Shown here: one piece after another, positions 1 through 13,700 of the stretch | How positions within the stretch are numbered: the stretch's first letter is position 1 | How the letters are laid out: each line of letters opens with the position of its first letter | NCBI GenBank assembly: GCA_943735955.1 | Contig: OX030957.1 | Span: forward strand, 5,224,301 to 5,288,300 | Direction: 5' to 3' | Source: Piscicola geometra | Taxonomy: Eukaryota; Annelida; Clitellata; Hirudinida; Piscicolidae | Length of the DNA stretch: 64,000 nt | Position numbers and translations under genes: made by a program | The notes under the pieces: model-generated | Seen by the model: the letters and a program-made list of their open reading frames with translations, nothing else | The model's database searches: none | Told to the model about the DNA's origin: nothing

Positions 1-3000
1 CCAGGACTTGAACGCCATTGGAATCACAAGACCGAACGTAAGAAAAAGGCTCAAGGTTGAAATAAACAAGCTGAACATCCCCGACGGAATTCCAGATTTT
101 ATACCCGTTTGAAAACTTTTATTTATTTATTTTATTGCAATTGTTACTAAAAATAATTGTAAAAATGTACAAATAATTTTTTAAAATTATTTTCAAATGA
201 ATGCTTGTGCTTTTCGGGTTATCTTTTAATTCCCTCACCAAGCTCACCCCATTTCTCAATGATAATTTAATTAGGATAAAACTAACTTGGAAAGATGAAT
301 AATTATCCACCCCTCATTTATGCATCTATTCCGCATATATTCAAACATCCCACTCAACCATCCCATTTAAACATCCCACTCAACCATCCCATTTAAACAT
401 TCCATTCAACCATCCCATTCAACCATCCCATTCAACCATCCCTAACATTTCCTTCACAGCCAACCTTGCATGACTGGTTGAAGCTTCTGAACCTGCCGCA
501 GTACGAAAGGATTTTGCAGGCACAGGGCTACAAGGACCTCAGGGACGTGCTGCAAGTCACGTGGGAAGACTTCGAAGACATCGGAGTCAAAAAACTTGGT
601 GAGTTTTTATTTGTATTTTCTTAATTTGGTTTGAGAGATAGTTGAAATTGGGTTTGAGAGATAATTGAAATTGGGTTTGAGAGGTGGTTGAAAAGAAGAT
701 AGAATTAAATATTTGCTGAACTTCCTCACATTCTGGTCAAGTTTATTTAATTAGCACTTGAGTCACACAAATATCCTTAAATTTGGTTGATGAAAATTAA
801 ATGTTGAGAAATATATGACTTCCCAAGGCCACCAAAAGAAGTTGACCTTGGCGATTGATAGGCTGAAGAAGCTCCAATCAACACAGAGGAGCTCCGTAGA
901 TCCGACCAGCCATTTGACACGCTTAAACTTACCCATCCAATCAAATCTCTCCAAACTAGTTCAAGCGGAAATACATCCAGCTCCATCTCCTGCTTTCGGT
1001 CAATCACCGATCAGCGTGAATCAAAACCTCGAAAGCTATGACCTAAATCATGACAGCAACAACGTCAAAAATAAAATCAACAACAACATCAACTTAAGTG
1101 ACGTCAGAAGCCTCCTGGATGATTTGAAGTCTCCAACACTGCACAGTCCCGTCAACAACTCATTCAACAACCACTTCAGAAACAACCACAACAACCTCAT
1201 ACGCCACAACAACATTAATATGAACAACAACAACAACAATATTAATAATAACATCATTAGCATCAATAATCATATCCTCAATAAAATTCATCATAACAGC
1301 AACCTTAAAAACAACAACAACAAAAACACGAATCTGTCTTTTGAGCTAAATAACTTGTCAAACTTTCTGGCAGCTAGAAGCGATGTGGGTGACCCGAATT
1401 TGAGGCGAAACAACAACACCAACACCAACAACAATAGCATAAATAATGATTATGACAACAACATCAGTATCAACAACAACAAAATCACTGGTGTTTTGTT
1501 GAGTAGAGCTCTTAGTATGAAGGAAAACGAACACAACTTCGTGAACAATCTATTAAATAAGAAGCACTTTAATAACCTGAATGATAAACATTTCAACAAT
1601 GTAAATGGTAAAAATACAATTAATAATAATACGTCTATAATATGCAACAACAACAACTTATCGCCCCGTTGTTTCAACAACTCACGCAACTCTTTCAGCA
1701 ACGACAACGAGAACAACATCAACAAAAATAATTTTCTTAGCAATAATATCAACAACAATAACATTTTCAACAATTCTTCAAACAGCAACTACGATAATCA
1801 CATTTTCAACAACTACCTCAACACCACCAACAATATCAAAAGCAATAATGATAACACCACCATCACCACCAACAACAACAACATTAAGATGAAAAACACA
1901 AGTGGAGGAACAACACCTACGAACGACTTCATAGACAACACTTACGACAACATTGCTGACGACATTTTCAACAACAATATTAGTAACAACAACCTCATCA
2001 ACAACAACAACAACAACTGCAACAATATTTTCAACAAAGATATTATCACTAATACAGCTACTTCTTCTAATGCCACTTTAGCCAAAAATGCTTTGAACAA
2101 CATCATCGATGTCATGGATAGCTACAACAACAACTACCTCAATGCTGACAGCCAAGAGTCGAACAATGTAAATAATAATCTTAACAGCAACCTCAACAAC
2201 AATCTCAGCAACAACAACCTCAACAACATTTACGACTCTACAACCACCGACAGTTACGCTATAAACTCTTTACTGAACTACTACATGAACAACAACAGCA
2301 ACACCAATCTAGCCTACAACAACAACAAGAACCACAGCAACAGCAACATCACAAGCGACGTCGTTAGCAACAACAACAACTACAAAAACAACACACTTCC
2401 TCATAGATTATCCCTACACGCCAATCCGAATGAGTTGCTGCTTCAGAAATTCAGCATCATAAACAACAGCAACATCAACAATTTCAAAACTGAACAACAA
2501 AACGACCTCGTGCCGAAGAAAAGTGGAATCGACATTTTGATGTCATCCGAGAACTCGGACGTCATAGAAACCAATCACGAGATTCTCCAGCTCACCAACA
2601 GGACCGGATGTTTTGCGTCTATTCCTACTTCCGGTGGCAGTCCGTCGACCATGAAACGCCATCCACAACAACCACATCAACAACCACAACAATCACAACA
2701 TCAACAACATCAACCACAACAAGAAAAACAATCACAACAACATCAACATCAATCTGCCTCCCACGAGCAGTCTTTGTTTTTACAGAACCACAAGCAAAAT
2801 AAAATAAATCAAAGTGTCACACAGCCTAGCCAGTCATCTCCACACCTACAAAATCAACAGAAACAAAGAAATCCACAAGCAACAAGTCAACAACAACCAC
2901 CGCCACCACCCTTGCGCACTAATTCATTCAACTTCAATAAAGAGGCTTTGTTCAGTAACCAACAGAGCAACAACGATGTTAAATCAAACAACTCATCACT

Positions 3001-3811
3001 CAGCAACAGTTTTTCCCCCTCAAATAACAACAACAACATCAGCAACAACAACAACAACAACAGCATCAACAACAACCTCCACTCTACCAATAACAATATT
3101 AAACATGATAAAGAACCAAAGAACAATAGCGCAACTTCTAGCGAGGATGAAACAACAACAACAACAACAGGCGAACAGCAATACAACGACAACAACACCT
3201 TCCCTTTCGCCAATGAAAACGCTGGCACGATCAAGTCCAGAGCCAATAACACTATCATCAAGGCCGATGACCTCGCAAAAGAGGTCAAGGGTGCTGCTAG
3301 TAATGATACCACCGTCAGTGCTGATAGTAGTAGCAATAATGATGAGAAGAAGGACGGTGGAGAGACTGGTTTCGACACTAACACCATCAAAAGCAACAGT
3401 AGAAATAAAAGTAGAGAAGATATCACAAATATAAGTAACAGCAGTGCCAACAATAGTTTATCTGAAGAAAGAACAAAGCCTTTTGGCCATTCTTGGAGCA
3501 ACAATACAAACGATTCTCCTCGGACTGAAACAAAGAGTTTTCAGAAAAGGTTGAAAAGTCTTTCACGAATTTTGATTTTTCAACACTTAAGCTTCACCTT
3601 TCACAACGTACATATTACTTTATAAATATAATTTAATTATGTATATACTTTTATTTGAAACTTGATCTTTAAAACTAACTTGTTATTTAAATATATAATT
3701 TCATTGCAACACACTTTCCTTTCCCTCCCCAGTGAAGAGGCAGTTTTCAGCGACATCGACGGAATCCTACAGGGCCTTTCGCAGGAACTCGACCAGATGC
3801 TGAATCCTTGA
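1..3811 (+). CDS. CASKIN: CASKIN homologue, C-terminal part (SAM1 end, SAM2, Asn-rich region, Caskin tail)
   Basis: Four exons are visible: 1-106 (continues off the left edge), 460-598, 828-3549 and about 3733-3811, with stop TGA at 3809-3811. Codon phases join exactly (0, 1, 2). Exon 1 encodes the end of a first SAM domain (DLNAIGITRPNVRKRL). Exon 2 and the start of exon 3 encode a second SAM domain (LHDWLKLLNLPQYERIL, WEDFEDIGVKKLGHQKKL), the tandem-SAM signature of CASKIN1/2. Exon 3 then runs for about 900 residues dominated by Asn with Ser, Thr, His and Gln. The last exon gives SDIDGILQGLSQELDQML, resembling the conserved Caskin C-terminal tail. Caskins are scaffolds that bind CASK and polymerise through their SAM pair; their ankyrin and SH3 parts should lie left of the window. 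Vertebrate caskins have a Pro-rich linker where this one is Asn-rich. The donor after residue 35 (GTTTGA) is weak but fits phase. Family call is firm. Confidence 0.92.
347..445 (+). repeat. short tandem repeat in CASKIN intron
   Basis: A run of imperfect copies of a unit like ATTCAACCATCCC lies in the 353-bp intron just before the SAM2 exon. Its C/T-rich strand ends close to the acceptor at 459. No coding meaning. Confidence 0.7.
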
Positions 3812-4360
3812 GTGTATTTTCAAGATTGAAAAAACTTGAAATCTCACTCATCAATGTTTCATGTGTCAGAATGCAGTTGTACCGATAGTTGTACTCGTTG
3901 TTAGAGACTTGTTAGTGAAAAAGTTCTTACTTGTAATGCTATTGAAGCTAAAGTTTTGGGGATTTTTGTTATGGCTTGTTTAAATGATTATACACTCTTT
4001 GTAACTTTAGAATATATTTGTCTCTATTTTACGATTGTTTGAAGTATGGTCCATGCTGTATGGATGGTCCGTTTGATTCAAAGATTACTTGTTGGTCGTT
4101 TCAGTGACTTCGTCTCTAAGAACTGTGAAGATTTTGTTCGTGCGGTTTTTTTAAACACGGCTTTATTTTTTGCGGTTGATACGCTTGTTAGTTACTGTTG
4201 CTTTTTCGTTTAATTAAAAATGTTTTTAATTGTTCGATAGGTTGTTTCTTTTAAACAAATTCTAGTTGTGAAAATTGTGGTTTTAAGCATATCCACGTTA
4301 TCAGCTCTAACATAATTTTAGTTTTAGCTTTAATACACTTTATTTGCTGAATAAAAAAAA
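3812..4360 (+). other. probable CASKIN 3' UTR with candidate poly(A) signal
   Basis: AT-rich, stop-rich sequence directly after the CASKIN stop codon. An AATAAA hexamer at 4350-4355 is the first convincing poly(A) signal on this strand. The end point is inferred only from that hexamer. Confidence 0.4.
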
Positions 4361-7300
4361 TATTTTATAATTAATTAATTATATACTATAATTTATATTC
4401 TGTATCATGTTTTTACTATTTTCAGGGCAGAATGGCTGTCACCAGGCTATCAAATTACTTAAATTAGTTATTGGGTTTGAATAAATCTGAATTTATTATA
4501 GAAATGTATGAAATGTTGTTTCAAACTCCCTCCCTAGCCTTTGTTAAAAGCTATTGAACATGAACATTTTATGAGATATAGATTATTTAGCCTTATGTTT
4601 AGGTGACATATAAACTAAATACATTAAATTTAAATTATTTAGATACATTTATTCCTTTGAAGAGTATTTCAATTTGAGCTCTCACGCAAGTGTGCTACCG
4701 TACTTTTCAACATGTTTAACATCCACGACTCTCATACCTCATTTGCACTGTGTTTACTCTATTTTGATAAACTAAACACAGATTTTATATAAAAAATTGA
4801 ATAACTTATTTTTTGCACTTCACTTATATGTTGAATTATCTCCTTGGTGTACTTATTTCAAGCGTTAGAGCATCTTTGGTTGCATCATATTCTTGGAAAA
4901 TTCTAAAAATTGTAATATTTTATTCATTCATAACAGACGAGTTTTAAATATATTATAACATTTTAAATTTTTAGATATACAAGTCTGAAATAAATCCCAA
5001 AAAAAATTTGAAAATTGTTTTTTTAACGTTATCTTAAACTTGGAAGGTGAAAAATTAAACATTTTCAAAGTATCCTACATAAAAGGCTTTTTTGGCCATA
5101 AGAGAGGATCGAAGTGGCCGGTAACTGCTAGGGCAATAAATAAACGATAAAAAGTTTAAATTATTACCGAAATTCAGTAATAAAAATGAAGTTTAGCTTA
5201 ACCACATCTTTATTAATTGCCGAGGATTTGGAAAGCAAAAGTCATAATTTAGTAATTATCAGCACAGTGGGTAGGCACATTGAATGATTTAAAAGTATAC
5301 TAAATCCGTGGATTAAGTTCTCCCAAAGCCGTATTCCGCTCTCTTAATGGTCCCTTTTTCAAAATTCTTATCAAAAGCTATATCTTGAAATTTTGAATTC
5401 GGTTTCAAACGTTTTTGCTGTATAATGTACATACGCTTTTATGGGAAATAATCCAACAATGAAGATAACGCGTGAGTTATAATTCTCAAAGAGAAGCATA
5501 TCAAGCATAATCCTTTATCAGCATTAAACTTTCAGTATTATCTAAAATGAGTTGGAACTCCGAAATATGAATTTAAATTTCGACTTTATTTCAATTTAGG
5601 TCCGACATTTAAAACAACGACCACATCATCCTTCAAAATCAATTTTTGTTACTTGCGTGTATTTCAGTGAACGCAGCATTAATTTCCATTCTAACAAACA
5701 CCAGTCAGGCCATTTATAAAAGAACTTTCAAGCTTCACAAGCATTTCCGCATTAATAAGACGAAATCTATAAAGGCTTGACACTGCCAGGTCCCTAGCGA
5801 CATGCAGGCCTCCGACTGACCTGCGTCAAACACTTCTAAAAGGCACATAAACGCCGCAGACTCTTCTTGCAGGAGGATGATTAATGCCAATTCTTGCATC
5901 CTTTGAGCGACCAAGCTGAAAAGTCCTCGTGCACATTTCTCAACTGTCTCAAGCGTATATTTGAGGTTTTAATAGTTTTTAAGGTGGTTTAAAGAAATAA
6001 AGATCTACAGTTTTTTAAAAGAATTATTTGAACATTTTATAAAGCGTAATGTTAAAAAAAAATTTAGCTGAGAAAAACAAATATAATTTTTTTATAATAA
6101 ATACTAACTTGAAAACTTAAAAAATTTTAAGAATCACAAATTTATTTGTTGGTATGAAACTTTTCAAAGAGATATAATTCAATCTCACAACTAAATGAAT
6201 AAGAAATTTTAATCGAGAATTATAACTCCAAATTTTAAATTGCATTTTTATGCAATTTAATTAAAAGCCCCTTTCGTCAAAAAACTATTTTGCCATTTAT
6301 TTAAAAGGGCAAAAAACGTGTTCAGTGATTGTGTTCTGCTGCGATTTGAAAATCTGATATTCTGGCACACAAAAAAGTTTACGTTGCATGTTCTAAGTAT
6401 GATTTAGGAATAAAACTGACCACGCATGTCTAATCGGATTCGCTTCCATCTGTTTTCCATTTCTTTAATTGGAATTGTTACGCTGTAAAGTGGAAAATGT
6501 AATTTATAAAAAAATGAAATAGAAAATTAAAAAAATAATATTTTTAAAAATAATTTTGTTTGACGATTTTATCTAAAAAATGAATTGCTGAAATAAATTG
6601 GAAATAAAAACACAGGAAATGTTAAGAGAGCTAATAAGTTATAAAAGTAATGAAAAAAACTAATTACTAAATGAAGAAAAAATATGATTTTGCTTTCATA
6701 AAATAAAACGAACTTTGTAAACAAATATTATTCAAAAGAATCTTTCAAAAAGACGTCCAAAAAAAATATGTTATAAATAATAGAAGGCTGCAAGAAGATT
6801 GAGGTCCATCGCTCATCTTTCCAGTCACCGCACGAGCATGCTAGCAAACCCGACATGTTTTGAGTGGTTTGTTCCAATATCAGATTCAAATATTTCAATT
6901 TTTTGTTATTCATCATTTGCATACTTCCAAAAATGTAATTTTCAATTGGAGTAATGTAATTTTATCTTAAATTCTATAAAATACACAAAAAAAATTCTTC
7001 AAGTAATTTTGAAGTTTTACTAGAAATATATAAAAAACTTTGCATAACGCAAATAAATCCTTATTAATCTAAATCATGATAAAAACCGTGAATAAGTTTA
7101 CTTTAAGACAAGCCAGTCGCCCATATTTTACTGTTTTAGTCTTATAAAGAGTCGATTATAAACATGCAAATTAAAACTAAAAAAGTAAAAGCTCAAAATT
7201 TGTGTGTTAAAGTTTATATCAAAAGCCTTTTATTAAAACTACAAATTGTGAAACTAATAAATTAGACTATTTTTATATTTTTATTCTGTTAACTGAAATA

Positions 7301-10300
7301 AAGTAAGTACACTTTTTATTAGTTGTGTCTTTCTACCGGCCTCTCGCACTAATCGCACTCCTATTTCATAGTCTCTGCCCTAGAAAGTCCTGATTAATAG
7401 GCTTTCGGTGTGTCTTTTTAATTTAGGACCTCAACTTTCAGATGCAGAACAGCTAAGTAAAATGAGATTGGTCGAAATGAACACAAATTATTTTATTTTT
7501 TACGACTTATCTCAATGAAATTTGCTTCTATTTTCTACAAGGAATACCATTTAACTCTTAATTGATAATTCACAATAAAAGATGTTATATTATATGCAAT
7601 TATATAGGTAATTAGATTTTTTGTATAATTAGAACGTAGATTGGCTTGATTGAGTCAAGTCGACATGAGTCGAAAAAGAATTGTCTCGTCAAGAAGGAAT
7701 GCGAGGCTTCATTGACCTAATTGTCAACACTTTGTGAAAGAAAATAATTCGTTAAAAATATACACTTTAAAACCTGAAAAGTTTATTCTACATTTTCAAT
7801 ATTTTTTAAAATAGTAAAACTATGGCCAGCATATATTTTTTAAATAGTAAAACTATTTTAAACAAAATATTAAATTAACGCAAAGAAAGTATTCGTATAC
7901 ATGTTTTATCCTTATTAACTGATTTTTAAACAAAAGATCTATAAAACCTAAAATGTTATTTAGAATTAGAAAAGTAAGTATCGACAAAGGAGTGTGCAAA
8001 CGCACTAAATTGATATTTTGAAACTCTTGTTTTCTCTATTCCTCCTTCAGCTTTATTATGAACAGTTATATCTAGCTTTTCATGTTTGAAACAATAAAAT
8101 GAAGAGATCTCTTGTATTAAAAGACATTTATGAAGCATACTTTGGTAAAACAGAATAATTGTCGTTTATTTTTATGACACTAATAAAGAATATATATGCA
8201 GGGGTTATTTTAGCATGAAATATCTTTTGAGAGGAATAGTGACCGTCCTATAATATACATGAGCCGATTCGAATAAAGAAACAGAGGCAATTGAGCGTTT
8301 GTCGTTTATTAGTTTTAGTCTTTTTTGTAGTTTTATACCTTAATGCGCGAAAAAGGTTTCCGGCAAGAACACGATACTTTGGAACAATAAAATGTCTAGT
8401 GCTTGCGCTTTAAATACCTTTTTGTGTCGAGAATTTAGTCCTTTAATAGATTTATCAATATCTTGTTAGAAAGGTCTTCCTTCCTTGGATTTCGCCCTTG
8501 ATGAAACGTTTTTCGCCAGAAAGCTTTTGAACGATCTCGTCTCAAAGCGGCATTTTCACCATTCCTCATGCTTCTACGAATATCTTAATTTTTGTGAACG
8601 TGCAGATAAAAGATCGTTGTGTTTCTAGTACTTTGAGATATTCCACGACAGAGTCTTGTAATCAGAGGCGAAATGCTTTCAATGAACAAATCAAGACGAC
8701 AAATATTTACAAAAAATAGGCAAGATGCCTAAAATACGCATGAAGAGAGCTCAAAAGACGATAATGTCTTGTGTTTATCATCGCCGGAGGAAACAGACAC
8801 TCTCAGTGCCTGTTTACACGACGATATTCACAATTCTGCATGCTTGCGAGTCATTACAATGTACGAGCCCATAAAGCACCTTTATCTCTTTGTTTCTCGC
8901 CAATCTTTGAACCTGCCTCCTTTTTCTCCAAGATCCTTCTAATTACGGTCTCTATTTCTCCTCCCGACCAATGGTATTCAAGTTTGATAAAATAATTCAT
9001 TTATTTTGTTTAACTTAAAAAAAGTAATTTAAATAATGATTTTTTAAATGTATAGTTGAAGAGCACTTTCGTTTTCAAATTGTATCGCCATATTTAAATC
9101 AATAACACTCGCTCATTTCAAGCGCACTTTTGAATGTAAATTTAAAATGCTTCGAGTACATAGATGTATATCAAATAAGAGTGAATCAATTAATGGGCCC
9201 AGAAAGGCAGACTCTTGGCATGGCAGACAAATAAATCAGTAAAATAATGTTGCTCGTAGCAAACCTCAACAAAACCCTAAATCTACACGAAAACAAGCGA
9301 ATCGATAAGCGCCAGCATAAATCTTTAATCGTTATAACTAATAAATCTTCCGAACAGATAAAATTGAAGCAAAACTATTAATGTCATTTTTCATTTTCGA
9401 CATGTTAGGGTGAATGCGTACAGACAAAAAACTTGTTAAAAACATAAAAATATAATTTCAAGAAAAAATGAAATTTTTGTTTGTTTTTTGAATATTCGTG
9501 TTTGATATTTGTTTGTAAAGAATAGTCGAAAAAGATATTGCCATCATTGCAACGCTAATTGTTCAATAATACGTGATCTTCAGAAAAGAAATTTCATATT
9601 TTCAACACACGTCTGATTTATATATTTTATAGTTGTAAAGCCGTGTTTACTTTCCCTGAAAAATTCATGCTAGTTCAAGTTTTTTTTTGCCGATGACAAC
9701 AGAATGGTATGTTCTTGAATTTAAGCAGATGCAATAAAAACGAAAAAGAAACGATTCTTGTGATGTTTCACACGAAAAGAAATAATTTTAAATTTATAAA
9801 AATAAGTATTTAAATTTTTACAAATAAGTATTTAAATTTTTACAAATAAGTATTTAAATTTTTAAAAATAAGTATTTAAATTTATACAAATTGTTTTTAA
9901 AATATTTTATATTCGACTATAAATATAATTAATATTTTTTACTTCTTAAATATTCTAAAATATAAATCATTTTATTAGTATGATGGTAAAAGTTCTATCT
10001 TTATAAATAAAGATTATTTTTCTATTTTATTTCAAGTTTCAAAACTTCAGCTAGAAACCCATTTCTGGGTTTGAACTTTTCAAGGCGTCAAGTTATAACG
10101 TGTCAGTGTTTATTTCATGAGCTTCTTTGTCACAAGCAAACATTGATGATGCCCGAGCCTTCCAACGGTCTTTACAAATATGTTAAACTCTCAAATTTTA
10201 ATTTATTTTTTCAAATTCTAAAAAGTAACTACATAAAGCTAATTACGAAAAAACTATTTTAAGTGAAACGTTTGCTATAATTACAAATGCTTGAATTTAT

Positions 10301-10783
10301 TCGAGACATGCAGCGTATATAAGGCATGCGCTGCTCGAGCATGCATGCAAGCAGGCGTTTGGCTGCGTGCTTTCCGGGTAACAAGCTTTAAAAAGTCTAA
10401 GATTTCTTCGCCTAATGTCTTCTCTGTCAGTCCATGAAATGGCTTTCTGCTTGGTTTTGTACTGTTTTTCAATTTTTACCGCCGTTTCAGAATGCTTTGG
10501 ACTAAAGGGATCATATATTTCGACCAAGTCACGTTTTCTTAGCAATAATCTTTGAATGCTGTAAAAAATATAATAAATGACTTTGTAAACAATTTTGATT
10601 AGCTTCATGAAAAAATAAATAAAGTTTTTTATTATTTTGCATAAAAATTCAAATGAGCCTTTTGACCGGCATTTAACGAACTGAAAAAAATATTTGCTGA
10701 AGTTGAAAATTTTGTTTCTGATGAAAAACAAATCAAATGAGTACATAGTGATCGTTCGAATGTTTTTAAACTGATACTCAGAA
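4361..10783. other. intergenic, no supported gene
   Basis: About 6.4 kb of AT-rich sequence. Open frames are short (under 80 codons on the plus strand), lack family motifs and do not splice together in phase. A slightly less AT-rich patch around 5700-5950 and another at 8460-8960 have no recognisable content. The only clear structure is the 22-bp tandem repeat near 9.8 kb. Confidence 0.5.
9788..9892. repeat. 22-bp tandem repeat, about 4.5 copies
   Basis: The unit AAATAAGTATTTAAATTTTT with small changes repeats about every 22 bp. It is AT-only except for one G per unit. It lies about 0.9 kb upstream of the start codon of the lectin/CUB gene. Confidence 0.85.
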
Positions 10784-13700
10784 ATGTTTTTATTTATTAT
10801 TTTTCTCCAAAGCTTTTTCTTTTTTCAATGGTCAGTCTCTGCTGGAAGCTCAAGAGAAGCAGGTAAAACAAACAATAGCTACACACACAATTCCACATTT
10901 ATTTAACTTAACTGTCTCCATTTTAAAATTGAGCTTTTACAATTTTAAAGTTTTTTTAAAGTTTTCAGCGACTAACTTCAAAGACATAAACATGATTCTC
11001 ATAAGGCTTTTAGTTTTTTTGAAAGGTTTTCTCACATAATTTATTTTCTTGAATTTTAAATCTGAAGCTATTCAATGAATAAATTTCGAAAACAAAACTA
11101 CGAAGAAGAATTTTTAAGCGTTTATTTGTAAACATTAAAAAAAAACCACTAAAACTACTTAACGTACATTCAGATTTCCGATGGAAGTCTCTACCAACAC
11201 AAAGACAACTAGACGACAGCAAGAGCAGCAAACTCTTCTCCAAGCAGCAGAGTTTCTGCCTCAACGACCAGCTGAGTCTTCTCTGTCCCGACGACTACAT
11301 CCTCCTATTCCGCGTGGCTCGTTTTGGCCTCAATGATTCTCAATTGGCTTCCAAGTGTGGCACTTCTTTCGTTCCATCTTGCTCGACCGATGTCACTATC
11401 CTCATCAATAAACAGTGCTCAGGTTGCATGGCTGCATGTCGTTGTAATTGGATGGGAATGGAAAGAGAGGTTTTATTCCGTTTATTTCAAGTTTTAAACA
11501 GTGACTGAAGTAAAAAATGTTGAAAAATAGAATATTGAACGTTTGAAAAATCTGGAAATTTTTTTAGTAAGATAATTTTTAAATTCTTAGTCGTCAAAGT
11601 TTAATTCATTTCTTTTTTGAATTTTCACGCCAACGGACACCAATTATACCAATCAACATCACTTTTTCCTCTAAAACCTCCATTTTTAAATCTATTTTCT
11701 CATTTGTCTGACATTTATTATGAATTGGTAAGCAAGAGACCTAAACTAATTGTTTCTTGAAGGCGACGGAAATTAACTTATGACAATAAACATCATCTTA
11801 ATGAAGCAAAAAAGTAGTTTTAAAGAAAAATACAACAAATATTTAATTAATTTATGAATCTGCAATGCTTCACATATAAATCAACATTAATAATGATTAA
11901 AAAGTACTTATTAACAAAAACAAAAACGCAAAATCTTAAAAACTCAAGATTATTAAGCATTTCACAGCTCCCAGCATGTATCCACATTTCTCAAACACTC
12001 TCAACTTCTTTTTTCTTCCACAAAGGTTCACAGAGATGTCACTTAACGGTCGACAACGATTCATTTGGAGACCCGTGCAACGACGAAGAATTCCTCAGCG
12101 TTCAGTACTTTTGCGCTCCAGGTCTGTTAGAAACTATAACGTTGGGGATTGGTATTAAATTATATTAAATTTAAATTAAAGCTAATATTTAGAGAATAAT
12201 AAATGTTTTGAAGTTACACCTGTTAATTAAATTGAAATTCATTTGCACACATGCATTGCAATACAATTACATTTTGCTGAGACGATAAAAATGATAAAGT
12301 GAATGCTGTAACGCACTAAAACGTTCCTAAATACCATTAAAGAAAGTTTACCTCATTATGTTTTTAAATTTTTTTTTCATATTTAATTTTTATATTGTTT
12401 TCATTACAAAAAGATAAAGCAAAAAAAGAGCAAGACATCACTCGTGGCCGGCGTAATTGTTGTGACAAAGATTGTTGTCATTATTAGTAATGGATGGCAA
12501 TGTATTACCCTTACCAACTTTTCGATATTATTAGTTACACAAGTTGCCTTGTTATTTTTAATTAATCCATGCAAAGTATTTTCAATGAATTGCTCAGACC
12601 TTTTGTGTGATAAATAGTGATTACAACTTCCTCTTAATACCATTACTTTCTGCATCACTAATCATTCCACTTTTAATTCAAATGATAAATGATTGGAAGG
12701 CAGTATTCTTTATCATAATTACATTTAATATTCACTTTTAAAATTCTTTTTCCAAAGGTTTTCACTATTTCGAGATTCGAAAATAAATCACGCTCACACA
12801 ATAAATTCAGAAATGAAACTAAATTATTTTTTATTTAATAAAAATAAATTCTTTTAGAATGTTTAATGACGCAATACTTCAGGTTTTTTGTCTTTTTCAC
12901 GGAGAGCGAATCTTCAGGCTATTTAAAAAGACGTTTTGATTTGATAGAGTGTTCGCATTATGGAGACTATGTCAGAGCAGTCTTTGAGAAACCACGTGCC
13001 CGGAGATTATTTATTAAATATTCAGCCTTTTTATTTCGATTTAATTTGAAAATAATTGAAAATACCATTTATTCCATATTTTAATAGAATCTATTCGTTC
13101 CTAAAAGCTTTTAACAAAACCAATAATATTCTTTCAGGTTTGATTTCGTTAAAAGTTTTTCTCAAGTACAATAATTACGCAAATAACTCAAAAAACTTTG
13201 TAGATAATAAAAATAACATTTTCATAAATAACCTTAATTCGAATAAAACTATAAAAAAACAATTTTGTTTTTTTAATATTTATGGTTATATATTTTGAAC
13301 TTGTTTAGACAAACTTTTTAAAAGTTCAAAGGATTAAAACCGTTTTTTTATGATTTTAGTATAATAAACTAATAATAGTATATTTGGTTTAAGTTTTTAC
13401 ACTTTTTAATGAAGGAAACCCCGTTCTATAAACTTAATATACTTATTTAAATCTTAATTGTATAATCACTTCAACATTCTTCTTAATAAATTTAACTTTC
13501 TTCTACACTCTTGATAAAGATTGCACAGAAAGGGACAAAATAGTATTTTATGTAAATTGAAAAGGAGTCTGATAAAGGGGTATGTACTTTATATCAAGAC
13601 AGAAAGGCATGATTTGGGCACTTTAGGCACGAGAGGCCAATGCTTCTTCTTCTTCTGGCACAACTCTCTTTGTAAAAAAGATCTTGAGCTAGCCATTTCC

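Noticed and set aside
8771..8995. 74-codon frame as a possible signal-peptide exon of the lectin/CUB gene
   Set aside because: No N-terminal hydrophobic core and no in-phase donor; the exon at 10784-10862 fits much better.
10297..10746. 149-codon minus-strand frame upstream of the lectin/CUB gene
   Set aside because: No family motif, no start context, no phase-matching partner exon; composition like intergenic DNA.
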